Shown piece after piece: positions 22,803 to 35,000 of a DNA stretch of 64,000 bases. Where the stretch lies: assembly GCA_025449115.1 (NCBI GenBank), contig JAHLKC010000051.1, positions 1-64,000 on the forward strand, in the 5' to 3' direction. Origin of the DNA: Chytridium lagenaria (lineage: Eukaryota > Chytridiomycota > Chytridiomycetes > Chytridiales > Chytridiaceae). A program made the translations under genes and the position numbers. The stretch's first letter is position 1, and each line of letters begins with the position of its first letter. The notes below the pieces were generated by a model. It was not told where the DNA came from and did no database searches. It saw nothing but the letters and a program-made list of their open reading frames with translations.

Positions 22803-25478
22803 TTGGTGCACTTTACCCCTTTCTTGCCATCTCTATATTTGATGTTTAAGCGTCAACTTCAGCTTTCTACATTGTTGCTTTTCCTTGTGGCCCTACGATG
22901 GCAAATTTCATCTTGGCCGTTAACTTTTGCTCTTGTTTTTTTTCCAACTTCATATAGATTCTGTCTTTGTTTTCTCATTTTAAGTAAGGTGTATTTGACT
23001 TTTTTCATTTGCCTTTACGTTTTTACTAGCAATTTAGCATGTCATATTTTGACTGTTTACTATTTGTGCGTATGTTTGGTTTGACGAAAGCGGCCCGTTG
23101 CTTAGTGTGGTGTTAGAAAGGGAATTGCAGACTATGGGTAATAACAATTGATTTGGCCCTTGTACAAAGCTTGTTCCGGAGCCCGAAGACGCCACGATGC
23201 ACACTTATCACTGCGACCGGCGGGTGAAGAGCTTAAAGTTCCTGTCACACAACACAAGGCCATTTCAAAATATTTATACTCGCAATTGTATGTCAAATAT
23301 ACGCGAATATTGCATTAAACAAATTCCCTTGTTTCAGTGCCTATATATTTGGGGGATTTTGTCTGTTAAAAATACGTCAAAATACTCGAACTACTATAAA
23401 ACAAATTAACGTTCCAGCCAAGTTTATCGGTTTGCTTAGAGTTGAAAGGTTCATCCAGGGTAGGCCGTCATCATATTTTTTCTGATACCAATTGATGGTT
23501 GTTTTCTGATTCTTCACGGTAGGAACGTGTGGCGATTCTATTGTCTTGAAATAGGTTGGACTATTGTCTTAGAGATACGTTCAATACGTATATAGATTGT
23601 ATAATGCAAAGTTGATGTGGGAGGGAGAAGAGGGGGAGAGAGTCTGTAAATCATGTCTCCTGCAGGACGATGCGTCGTTTTTTAACGGCGGGCATGATGA
23701 TGAGTGCTTCAGTATAAGCTCTTTTCAGGACGGCATTGCACGTAGTGGAGGTTCTTGAGCGTTTAATTACATTTAATGTCATGGCGCCAGTTGTGTTAAT
23801 GGTATGGTATTCAAACGCAACACATTCATAAACTAGAGCGTGGTTAGCGTGTAAAAGAAAAGTGTTGGAAGGGGTTGAAAGATTGGGTTTGTTAATGAAG
23901 CGGTATTATAAAGACAAAGGGGTGCCACAGACCTTTCAACGCTAAGGTACCGACGTCTTGGTTAAATAAGCACACGTCATTCCCGACATAAGCAAAAGAG
24001 ATGCGGGTAAGTGGTTATGGATCCTGTTTGTATAGGCAATGTTGATGCCGCATATGGCTTACTTTCTGTTGCAGCAGGTTGACCGCTTAGTTGTACAGGA
24101 TTTATTGGTTCACGAGTCTTGAAAGAATCAGAAGCGTGAGGAAGCGGCGTCTGCCGCTAGGGGAAGCGTTTCACTTTAAGAACGCGTAGAAAAGGCAAAG
24201 TGTTTTATTGAATAAAATGTATGGTACTGTAACTCTGTAAAAGTAATAACGCGAAATACACGTTAAGAGTTTAAAGTTGATATTCAAAGAGTTTATTCAA
24301 GTTCACCTAATCACAAAATTCGGGTTTTATAATGCTATTGCTGTGTGAATGGGACTACAAAGAATCTGTTGGTGACGTTGGTTAATGGGGAGGGGAATGT
24401 TACCGAATCAAGAAGGAGTGTTCCCAAATCAAGAAGTGATGTGGATATTCATAGGATCAGTATACAACTATTTCAATAGTAAGTTCTCCTCTTTTGTCTA
24501 CATCATCTTTATAGTCAGTAACTTTTATCTTCTTTCTTTTTTTGCAACAGTAATACTTCGAAAAAAGCAATTGATGATTACGCCTCAACATGGGATATAA
24601 GTAAATATACCCGCCAACATGGGATTTAACGGAACTCGACGGGCTTAGGTAAAATATCCTTATGAGTGTTGAGATGAACTTAGAATAAATTCGTTTGATT
24701 CCGACTTAGGGTTTTGGGGCCCATAAAATATTCACTTGATTTTATTCAATAAACTCTTTGCCTTGGGTTGAGCTAGAAAAACCCATGACGCATAAATCCA
24801 ACAATGAGCCATTGGCCATTTGAATAATATAATTCTTTACAGACCTCCTTCCAGACACAAAAACCCGTAAGCGCGTTATAGGTAAGAAGAAAAGACGGCG
24901 CTCTGCCTCTCCGCAACGCGTAAATGCGCTATAGGGTGAGAGAAAAACCAGAAAACAAAGAAAATAAGGAGAAAAACGCGTAAAACACAAAACGCGCTAA
25001 ATATATACAAGAAAATGAGCGACGACGCGTCTGTTCCCACCACAATTGACGCGTCCCTCCACTAAGTCCGCCATCCTACCACACAGGTACAAACACAACC
25101 ACAAGGTAACTAAAATTGACCCTATTCACTGAATAGATCCCATCGCGCGGCGCGTCACGCTCATCACACGTCGTGTAACGTCATAGGCCCATTAAGCCAT
25201 GCAAGTATCAACGCGTCATGACGCGTCCCAAACCTCGTCAAAAATCCCACGACCCCCCACAGACACGAACATTCCCCCACAAAGGAGAGGCCATTGTCCG
25301 TCGTCAATACGACTGCGGATGAGGGGTTTGGGATTACAAGGGGATTTGACGGACCCTCAAGGGTGGATATTGGTGAAGAATGAATTGTCAAACTAAGAAA
25401 TAGGGGGCACAGTAAAAGTTGAACTTAGACTTTCTCAATAATCTTGTTAAAAAAGTCGTTGAAGGTTATTAAAAATCA
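22803..25478. other. Intergenic region without a convincing gene
   Basis: The ARG5,6 3' flank and A-T-rich DNA. Short open stretches at 23197, 24385 and 24742-24990 (minus) lack domains and splice context. The right end carries the ACGCGT cluster described separately. Confidence 0.5.
24916..25226. promoter_or_regulatory. Cluster of six ACGCGT (MluI cell-cycle box) sites
   Basis: ACGCGT occurs at 24916, 24976, 25025, 25049, 25211 and 25221, with several further CGCG-containing variants between. In fungi ACGCGT is the binding site of MBF (Mbp1/Swi6-type) factors that drive G1/S expression. A six-base site is expected once per about 4 kb, so six in 311 bp is striking. The cluster lies 250-560 bp upstream of the nucleotidyltransferase-like gene. 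Function is inferred. Confidence 0.55.
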
Positions 25479-25532
25479 ATGCCATCACCAGGCTGTCGTG
25501 TGAAGACCTTAGCAACGCTCTGCCTCAGGGCC

Positions 25533-27391
25533 ATGAGCCATGACATCATTTATTCAACGAATGAGCACCGAAGCCAGTATCTCGACTGTTGGGAGGTCAA
25601 CCCGGAATGCGCCCCGTTCTTTGCAAAGCTCAATTACAGCGCTATTTCCAAAGTCATTCAGCATGGCGCTCCTCCTCCTGAATACGCCACCTTGTGGCAG
25701 GTAGATAGGCATCTGGATGATGCCGAGTTGCGGGCTCGCAAGGACTTTGCTTCCAACAACGTTGGAGCTGAATTGCAGGATCCATACTATATGCTGCAGA
25801 ATGTGTTTGAGTTCGATGGATTGGCGTGGGAGAGGGTGCGTGTGCCGACGGAAGAAAACGGATTGTTTTTTACGTTTAAATCGGCATTGGATGTCTGTAA
25901 AAGAGGTCCAACAACGGTGTCGTCGCTTGCGGATTTTAAACGTAACTGGAATTCTTTTACACATGGCATGTTCCAATACGTCAACTTTGATAATGTTTTT
26001 GTGGGAGGTGGTAGCGTTCTAGCAGCTCTTCAGCCGTCTCTGGAACAAGTCAAAACGGGGGAATATGCGAACTCCGATGTTGATGTTTTTATATATGGCC
26101 TGCCGTTGGAAGACGTAAGGAGGAAGGTTATTGAGATTTACAAGGCCATAGCGACGGCTGTCAACGGGAATATGGATTTTGATGCGGATGACGTGAACTT
26201 AGATCCCAACATTCGTTTTCTGCTTGGTAGGCTCCACGTTGACAACATTTTGTCTACAATGTGACTCATTGCTTATCTTCCATCTTTCTTTTATCTGACA
26301 CGTAGAGCACGATCTCCTTTTAGTTCGAACTTTGCGAACCCTTGCCATCGTGGGTGAGTATCCTCGCCGTCAAATTCAAATCATTTTTCGGTTATATCGA
26401 TCCCCAGCCGAGGTTCTTATGGGGTAATATATGTTACTTAAGTTCATCCCCTAAAATAATTCATATTCAGTTTTGATATTGATAGTTGCTGCGTTGGATA
26501 CAATGGAATGAATGTTTTCGCCCTTCCACGCGCACTTCGAGCTCTCACCCGTCGCTACAATCTCGTAGATATGACCCGCCGATCTGCGAGCTACGAGTTT
26601 CGTCTCTTCAAATACTCTCAACGTGGATTTGCTGTCGCAGATCCAATGGCAGAGGAATCCCGCGTCTATCGCGGTCGCGTCATTGAAACAGCAAAGGGTC
26701 TTGCGAAGCTTCTGACTTTGGAGGCAAAAACCGGACAGCTGATTTTATCTGATGATGAAGATGAGATTTCGGGCTTTACTAAGCTTGTTGACGGGGATCT
26801 AACTTTGGAGTCGCTGGGACGGACGGTGCAGAAGCAATATGAGTTATCTGATTACCAAGTGGTCAAGATTCCTTACGGAATAGATTGGCGGTTGGATGAT
26901 ATCGTAGAGTTTTTGATTTGTATTCATGAAAAGATCCAGCAACAGTTAAGTGCCTCTTTTTGGGTTTCTTTGTGAACAGATTTTTGCGGATTAAAACTAT
27001 GAAGCTCACCACGTCTCTATCTTTTTGTTCAAATTCACTTCTTCACCGACACTTCAGCCTTGATCCTCGTGGAATAGAGGACAAGAGCAATATTGGAAAA
27101 ACCGCGGTTTTGAATACTCCTTTCATATTCACCATAAACAACATATTTAAATGTCTTGACGCAAAGCTTTCCCCGCTTTACGGTGAAGGCGACCCTGACC
27201 CACCTCCCCACATTGGCTTTGAGAAGTCCTGGTTGACAAAGAACCCTGGCATGCAGCTGCTCACTGGAAGTTTTGAACCTGTTAATTCGACTTGGGAAGA
27301 ATGGCTGGAGGATGCTTATGCTTGTGTGATTGTTGAAGCTTTGCAAGAATGGAGTCGAAATTATTCACCTCAGTGCACCTCGATTGGCTGA
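25533..27391 (+). CDS. Nucleotidyltransferase-like protein, unknown role
   Basis: Exons run 25533-26226 (an in-frame ATG at 25479 is also possible), 26306-26423, 26471 to about 26950, and a last part ending at 27391 whose acceptor is not settled. Joined phases fit at the first two introns. The first exon carries FVGGGSVLAAL and, about 25 residues later, NSDVDVFIYGL, which is the G-[G/S]...D-x-D arrangement of nucleotidyltransferase folds. Next come EYPRRQIQIIFRLY and SCCVGYNG, then FRLFKYSQRGFAVADP and, near the C-terminus, NPGMQLLTGSFEPVNS with a Trp/Glu-rich end. The order recalls uncharacterised proteins of protists, fungi and large DNA viruses, from memory only. Substrate is unknown. The ACGCGT cluster upstream suggests cell-cycle control. 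Confidence 0.62.
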
Positions 27392-27993
27392 GTGAGGAGG
27401 AGGAGATGGAAGAAGACGCATCTGCTTACAATGAGTTTTGCTGAAAGTGCGAACTATGATGAAGCGATTTTTGGGGCTAGTATTGCTTTTCCTAGCGTTG
27501 CTTTTTGAAACTGCCGGCGCATCTGCTTTTACCTCTGGATTTTTTTTTCTTTTTTTGGTGTCGTGTCGACATCACTGCGCGCTAGTTGCTTTGCCTTTTC
27601 TTTCTCACTGCGTGTCTATGTTTTTTTGGCGATAATTAAATATTGATGTATCCTTTATTCCTGATCTCCTGTTCTGATTTTTTATCTCTTGCAACTGCTG
27701 CCACCGTAAAAGATATCATTTTGCATTGCAACTTATCATGACCCAAAGACACTCGAGGAGATGGAAGAACACAGCAAAGGCTCGATTATACAAAAGATCC
27801 AATCTCTTAACCCTGCGATAACCAACGGTGGCCTTAAAATACCTAGCCATACGAGCAGTCGAGCGGGGAATGAATACAGGGAAACCGTAAATTCCTTTCG
27901 TAAGAAGAGACATTTTCTACACGTACCTCTCTAAACACGTATGTATGTACCAACAGCCATCGTTGCGGCATCAAGTTCATTTTCTTCTTCCTC
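27392..27993. other. 3' flank and spacer
   Basis: A short hydrophobic open stretch at 27438-27635 is T-rich and lacks support as a gene. Nothing else is seen. Confidence 0.45.
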
Positions 27994-29051
27994 ATGGCCT
28001 CCCTTTCACACCACGCTGCCTTCTTAATGAGACTCCCAGTAGTCATCGCCTCCATCGCCTTATGGGCTCTCAGTCCCGTATCCTCTGCACCGTTGCCAGC
28101 AGTCAATCATGAGTCCCTCGCCATCCTGTCTGAAGCTGCCGCCTTCGTGTCTTCCAAAGACTCTTTTCAAGCTGGAGAGATTGGAGTTGGCAGGCTCAAT
28201 GGATATGATTTCGACGCCAACGACCTTGACGCCAGCTCCTTTGGTGGAGAGGATCTCAATGCTGATGAACTTGACATCTTCGATATTGATGCCATCGACC
28301 CCCAAGAGATTGGCAGTGAGTCTTCATAAGCTTGTGTGACAATACTGATACTTTGAACTTACCATCCAACAAAGCTGACGTCAACGCAGTCGCATCCGAT
28401 AAACTTGATTTTGACGAACTCGCCACGGAAGATCTGGCAACCAATGAGCTTGCCACCGAGGAGCTCGACGTGACTGACGTCGCCGCCCAAGAGACCGTCC
28501 AGAGGCTTGTCCGTCGTTCCCGCACCAATAAAAACCCAGCCCGAGGCGTCGCTGCCAAAAGGAACGCTAAGAAGAGAGCCACCGCAAGCAAGAAAGCTAG
28601 GACACAGAGAGCTGCCAAGAAAGTTGGGGCGACAGTCCAGACTTCAACAGCGAAAAGGAAGGCCACTGCCGCAGCTCAGAGCTTTGCAAACAAGCATATT
28701 GGTAGCCAGAGCAGGAGGGCTTTTGAACAAGAAAGAAAGCACGGCTCAGAAAGTTGGTCGATTTGCCAATGCGGCTTCTTCGGCTTTAGGGACTGTTGGA
28801 TCCCGGCTCAGAAAGTTGGTCGATTTGCCAATGCGGCTTCTTCGGGCCGTCGCCGCTCCTATAGTCTTCTCGCCCCAATTGCTGCGGCTGGCGCTGGTAT
28901 CGCGGAGGTTGCCTCAGCTGGCGCTTCGCTTATAGGTTCCGCCGCAAACAAGCCTCACAGGGTCAAGGTCAGGAAGGAGATCAGGAGCCGTGGTGGCGGG
29001 CGGGCCGTGACTGAATGCATGAAGCAAGGGTATAGAAGTGTAAAATTGTGA
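27994..29051 (+). CDS. Secreted acidic/basic repeat protein, 332 aa
   Basis: Two exons (27994-28315 and 28375-29051, GTGAGT...AAAG) join in phase to 333 codons. The N-terminus has a signal peptide: a positively charged start, a hydrophobic core (LPVVIASIALWAL) and a small-residue cut region (SPVSSAP). Residues about 65-155 are strongly acidic with short repeats such as DLNADELDIFDID and EDLATNELATEELD. The next 100 residues are Lys/Arg/Ala-rich with several dibasic pairs, and the end is Ala/Gly-rich. A 62-bp direct duplication (28743 and 28805) makes the motif KVGRFANAASS occur in two frames. The acidic pro-region before a basic domain resembles precursors cleaved by kexin-type proteases, and an effector or cell-surface role is possible. 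No family is recognised. Confidence 0.62.
28743..28866. repeat. 62-bp tandem duplication within the secreted-protein gene
   Basis: GGCTCAGAAAGTTGGTCGAT begins both copies (28743 and 28805). Because 62 is not a multiple of three, the second copy is read in another frame; the reading frame nevertheless stays open to 29051. Confidence 0.88.
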
Positions 29052-29479
29052 TCAACATTGCGTTAATTGGAAGCGGGTTAGTGACGATCTCTGCATTAAG
29101 AGCTTAACATTGTTACTTGGAAAACATGCTGGGAGAAATTGAATGGGGAAATGTGTGGGTAAAGTGTGAGCGGGAGGAGAACGATGAGGATAGTGAAAAT
29201 TGGAGAAAAGTTGTGTTTGACATCCGTTGGTGTTAAAAAAGCGTCGTTATTTTTTAGGGGGAAGGGAAGGGTGTCTGGTTTGTTGTCATTGCGAAGAACA
29301 ATAAAACGAGGCATGGAAAAAATTCGGTGACGCGACAGGATGTGGATGGTGAGGGGTTGGGAACGACGATGGTGGTGAAAATTGGAGAGAAGTTGTGGTT
29401 TTGGGTTCAACGAGGGCAATGGGATATGAGTATGATACCATAGGGTTAATACCATGGATAGGAAATTGATTGAAATATA
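29052..29479. other. Spacer before the 193-bp satellite
   Basis: Purine-rich sequence with no supported gene. The phrase AAAATTGGAGAAAAGTTGTG is repeated at about 29197 and 29378, showing a small local duplication. Confidence 0.45.
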
Positions 29480-32064
29480 TTCAAAAGAGGCCGCCGACGA
29501 GATAAAAAGAGTGTAGAAACCGTCTGTGAAAGAACATGATAATGTTCACACAAAGAACGAGTATGTTAGAAAATGAAGGGGTTCACAAAGAACGATAATG
29601 GAAGAAAATCAAGAGCTTCACACAAAGAACGAGAATGGATGAACATGGCGGGAAGATGAAAGTGTGAAAATAAATGAAGTCGTCGACGAGATAAAAAGTG
29701 TAGAAAACCGTGTGTGAAAGAAAAATGATGGTGTTCCAACAAAGAACGAGTATGTTAGAAAATGAAGGGGTTCATAAAGAACGAGAAATGAAAGAAAATG
29801 AAGAGCTTCACACAAAGAACGAGAATGGATGAACATGGCGGGAAGATGGAAGTGTGGAAATAACTGAAGCTGCCGACGAGATAAAAAGAGTAGAGAAAAC
29901 CGTCTGTGAAAGAACATGATGGTGTTCCAACAAAGAACGAGAATGGAAGAAAAATGACGGAATTCACAAAGAACGAGAATTGGAAGAAAATGAAGAGGTT
30001 CACACAAAGAACGAGAATGGATGAACATGGCGGGAAGATGGAAGTGTGAAAATAAATGAAGTCGTCGACGAGATAAAAAGAGTAGAGAAAACCGTCTGTG
30101 AAAGAAAATGATAATGTTCACACAAAGAACGAGAATGGATGTAAAATGACGGAGTTCATAAAGAACGAGAAATGAAAGAAAATCAAGAGGTTCACAAAAG
30201 AACGATAATGGATGAACATGGCGGGAAGATGGAAGTGTTATAATAAATGAAGCCGCCGACGAGATAAAGAGAGTGTAGAGAAAACCGTGTGTGAAAGAAA
30301 ATGATGGTGTTCCTCCAAGACCGAGAATGGATGAAAAATGACGGAGTTCACAAATAACGAGAAATGGAAGAAAATGAAGGGGTTCACACAAAGAACGAGA
30401 ATGGATGAACATGGCGGGAAGATGGAAGTGTGGGAAAAAAATAAAGCCGCCGACGAGATAAAGAGAGTGTAGAGGAAACCGTCTGTGAAAGAACATGATA
30501 ATGTTCACACAAAGAACGAGAATGGAAGAAAATGACGGAATTCACAAAGAACGAGAAATGAAAGAAAATGAAGGGTTTCAAGCAAAGAACAAGAATGGAT
30601 GAACATGGCGGGAAGATGGAAGTGTGGAAATAAATGAAGCCGCCGACGAGAAAAAGAGAGTGTAGAAAACCGTGTGAGGAAGAAAAATGCTGATGTGCCG
30701 AAAAAGAACGAGAATGGAAGAAAAATGACGGAATTCACAAATAACGAGAAATGGAAGAAAATCAAGAGCTTCACACAAAGAACGAGAATGGATGAACATG
30801 GCGGGAAGATGAAAGTGTGAAAATAATTAAAGCCGCCGACGAGATAAAGAGGTGTAGAGAAAACCGTGTGTGAAAGAAAATGATAATGTTCACACAAAGA
30901 ACGAGAATGGAAGAAAAATGACGGAGTTCATAAAGAACGAGAAATGAAAGAAAATCAAGAGGTTCACACAAAGAACGAGAATGGATGAACATGGCGGGAA
31001 GATGAAGTGTGGAAATAAATGAAGCCGCCGACGAGATAAAAAGAGTGTAGAGGAAACCGTCTGTGAAAGAACATGATAATGTTCACACAAAGAACGAGAA
31101 TGGAAGAAAAATGACGGAGTTCATAAAGAACGAGAAATGGAAGAAAAATGAAGAGGTTCACACAAAGAACGAGAATGGATGAACATGGCGGGAAGATGGA
31201 AGTATGAAAATAATGAAGCCGTCGACGAGATAAAAAGAGTGTAGAGGAAACCGTCTGTGGAAGAAAAATGATGGTGTTCCAACAAAGAACGAGTATGTTA
31301 GAAAATGAAGGGGTTCATAAAGAACGAGAAATGGAAGAAAAATGAAGAGGTTCACACAAAGAACGAGAATGGATGAACATGGCGGGAAGATGGAAGTGTG
31401 GAAATAATGAAGCCGTCGACGAGATAAAAAGAGTGTAGAGAAAACCGTCTGTGAAAGAACATGATGGTGTTCACACAAAGAACGCGAATGGAAGAAAATG
31501 ACGGAGTTCATAAAGAACGAGAAATGAAAGAAAATAAAGAGCTTCACAGAAAGAACGAGAGTGGATGAACATGGCGGGAAGATGGAAGTGTGAAAATAAT
31601 GAAGCCGTCGACGAGATAAAAAGAGGGTGTAGAAAACCGTCTGTGAAAGAACATGATAATGTTCACACAAAGAACGAGAATGGAAGAAAAATGACGGCAT
31701 TCACAAAGAACGAGAAATGGATGAAAATGAAGAGCTTCACACAAAGAACGAGAATGGATGAACATGGCGGGAAGATGGAAGTGTTATAATAAATGAAGCC
31801 GCCGACGAGATAAAAAGAGGGTGTAGAAAACCGTGTGTGGAAGAAATGATGGTGTTCCTCCAAGACCAAGAATGGATGTAAAATGACGGAATTCACAACG
31901 AACGAGAAATGGAAGAAAATGAAGGGGTTCACAGAATGGATGAACATGGCGGGAAGATGGAAGTGTGAAAATAAATGAAGTCGTTGACGAGATAAAAAGA
32001 GTGTAGAGAAAACCGTGTGTGGAAGAAAACAAAGAACGAGAATGGATGAAAAAATGACGTTCAC
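29480..32064. repeat. Satellite array, about 13 copies of a 193-bp unit
   Basis: The landmark GAACATGGCGGGAAGATG recurs at 29641, 29831, 30023, 30214, 30407, 30601, 30794, 30987, 31181, 31375, 31567, 31760 and 31942, spacing 190-194 bp except the last (182). Each unit holds three related sub-repeats around CACAAAGAACGAGAATGG, followed by GCCGCCGACGAGATAAA and GTGTAGAAAACCGTCTGTG. Copies differ by scattered substitutions and small indels. The plus strand is purine-rich, so the minus strand lacks stops and shows many Phe/Leu/Ser-rich frames that change frame with each unit; these are not genes. Confidence 0.95.
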
Positions 32065-35000
32065 ACAAAAAAACGAGAAGAGATGAACATGCCATGAAAA
32101 GACAAGAAACAGACACGTTATCCAACGATATAAACGACAACAATAACGTCAAGATTTGAGTGTCTTACGAATGACACGTTTTAAGAGGAACATGAAATCC
32201 GTCTGCATACCAGAAACGCGATACGCTCACAAAAGTTGTATTGTTTTGGATTTTAATGTTTTTGATGAGACGACAAAGACGAGGCTTGGAAATGGTTGTG
32301 GCTTTGCAAAAACGATCGAGATCGAGTTAATTTTTGGGGTTTTTTTGTGGTGGTAAAGGATGCGTGGAGTTTGGGAAGGTGGGTTGGCGGGATTTAGTGG
32401 GGGTGTTGAGTTGGGATGAAGGAGGGGAGAGTGAGGTTGAGCGATAAAGTGTTGGAGAAATGATATGACGTTGACATAGATATGGAAGGAAAGGGTTATA
32501 GGAAAGACGGTGATGGTTTTCATATCAGGTTTGACGCATTGTGACGAGACCTAAGAGGTCATCCAAAGTGTTGGGGCTGATGAGAGTGTAGCCATGAAAA
32601 GAAAAAAAAAAGTGATGACCACCACCGCGGTGGTTTGAAGGGGTATGAGGTAAAAAGTATGCAATGATGCAATGGCGGTATGACCGTTTCGAAAGATTGT
32701 GAGGTAGGTCGTCAACAGACGTCATGTTGAAAAAAGGGGAGAATACAACTTGACAGCGTTGTCATAAGAAATGGAGTGTTTGAGTTGACAGTATGACCAT
32801 TTCGAAAGACTATAAGTCGTGAACAGGCGTCATGTAAATGGTAGAATACAACTTGACAGCGTTGTCATAATAAAGTGTATGAGTTGAGATAAACTTTCGA
32901 GCATATTATGAGGTTAGACGGTTAGAAGAAAAGGAAGGATGAAGGGATATAGGTATGATATGAGGAAATTAGGAAGAGGGGGGTGATGAATATAACGGCA
33001 AGAGGTTAATTGGGAAAGAGTTTGATGTGTTTTATTGCAACAATAAAAAGGGAGAGATGACCAAAGAATTAAGAAGAGAAGGTGAAAATAGAGAATGAAG
33101 GTAGCGATGGTATTATGAAAATATGAGGTGGGATATAAAAGTGATATTCTAATGTTAAACAGAAAAAGAAAACTAGAAGGATAGAGTTTAACGTAAAAAA
33201 AATCAATTCGAGATAAAGTTAAAGATGACCAGTCTCTAAAAAGTTAAAAAAAAAATTGAAAATAACATGCTTTAACGTTGAAAGAAGAAAGGTTTTTAAA
33301 AAACAGAAAAAAACGATAAATTGGTATCAGAGACGAGTCTAGCAAAAAATGTGAACGTTAGGGTTGAAAGAAGAAGATGTTATGACCATAACTAGTTGGA
33401 AAACATTGTGACCTGAAAGAGACGGCGAGATGACGGATCCTATCTTCTTCTCTTTTTTTTGAAAGAAAAGAAAAGTCAAGATGTATGTTGTGGAAGGGAA
33501 GAAGGGTGATGGCAGCGGAAAAAGTGATAAAATAAATTATTAGTGTGTGCGAATATATAAATATAGAGTCGTTTAGCTTTAAAATCATTATGTCTGAGAA
33601 AGAGAGTAAAGCAGAAGAGGGGGTGATAGATATCACAGAATTCTAGTTTGCTTGAGAGTGAATACGAGAGAGCAGGGGGGACGGTGGTAGATGCAGTTAA
33701 AGTCGGTCTGAAATGATCAAGCTATAAAAGCAAGGTGGAAACAGCAAAGAGCAGAAATGAAATTGAGGACTTTAAAGGATATCACGGTTTAAATACTAAA
33801 GATGAAACCTGCCCAACATTTATCTGAATGATGTACCCGTAACCCCCCAACAAAAGACCAAATCTACTAACTATTTACCAAACCTCAACTTTAATTTTGT
33901 GGACGATCGTGTGTTCGTGAATAATACCAAATAACCTAAAGTACGACGAAAAAAAAAAGAGTTAACAAAAGATCTATTTTGATTAGTATCCAGAGTAAGC
34001 TTCTCACCAAAGCCACGTTAAGTAGCCACACACAAACCGCAAAGCAAGCCTCCATCTAATAGTCCCAACGACCTTCAAGATCTGCAAACAGACAGCTTCT
34101 TGGGCCAAGTTTGTTTTTTTTGTCCGCCGGTATATCCTCTCATGCAAATGCTCGCACCATAACCGCTCCACTCAAACCTTGCATGCCAATGATGTGAAAT
34201 TGTGTTTACAGAATCCGCATCCGAGCATGCATTCATTCAAGGAAGCAACGTTGATGGTGGATGATGGAGACATGTGGTAGGGTCTTTGTGGTTTACAATT
34301 CATGACGGCCCTCCTCTTGTTGTTTATTTGCCGTTATAGTCATCATTATTACTTTATACACTCACTTTTATCGCCTTAACAAATGGTATTAGTCATTCCA
34401 AAGCGACCACCTACTAACAAAATAGGATGATGGATAAAGATGCGGAGGTCTATTTCTTATTTTTACCTTCTTTTGTTTTCCTCTTTTTTATTTTCATTCT
34501 TTTTTTCTTCTCTTCCTCCTCTCTCTTTTAATATATTTTTATTTTTTATTTTATGCCTGACGCACTCTCTGTGTTCTCATTGGTGGGACAAGAGCTAAAG
34601 TCAAGAGAAGCAAATGTGCGGTCTTTTTAATTGGCTAACTCTCCGACAGCCGCCTTCTTGTGTAATTGTTTGAATGTCCCAATTCTTTGGGTTTCCAGAA
34701 CAGAGCAAAGCTGGATGGAAAAGGGAGGAGTCTAAGCCTTCTTATTGGGTAATAAATAAAATAATAAATGAATAAATAAATAAATAATAACAATACTATA
34801 AAGTAAATATATAATTAATAATGGTGAAATCGTGATCCACTCTGATATAATAAAAAGAAATTAATAATTCATTAATAAATAATAATTCCCTCACTCTGCT
34901 CAGTGAGTCTGCTCTAATAAATCTTATTTTTAAAAAAGAAGGGAACAAAAAAAAAAAAATGGAATATTTATTAATGAATTAAATATCTCCTGTGGCATAT

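Noticed and set aside
22803..23409. Short open frames after ARG5,6
   Set aside because: T-rich hydrophobic translations with no domain, no splice context and no upstream promoter evidence.
24742..25391. Minus-strand open frames in the ACGCGT region
   Set aside because: No recognisable domain; they overlap the probable promoter cluster.
29618..32064. Series of minus-strand open frames up to 296 codons
   Set aside because: They follow the 193-bp satellite, change frame with each unit, and have Phe/Leu/Ser-rich low-complexity sequence.
33358..33636. 92-codon minus-strand frame
   Set aside because: A-T-rich low-complexity translation in a region without other gene signals.
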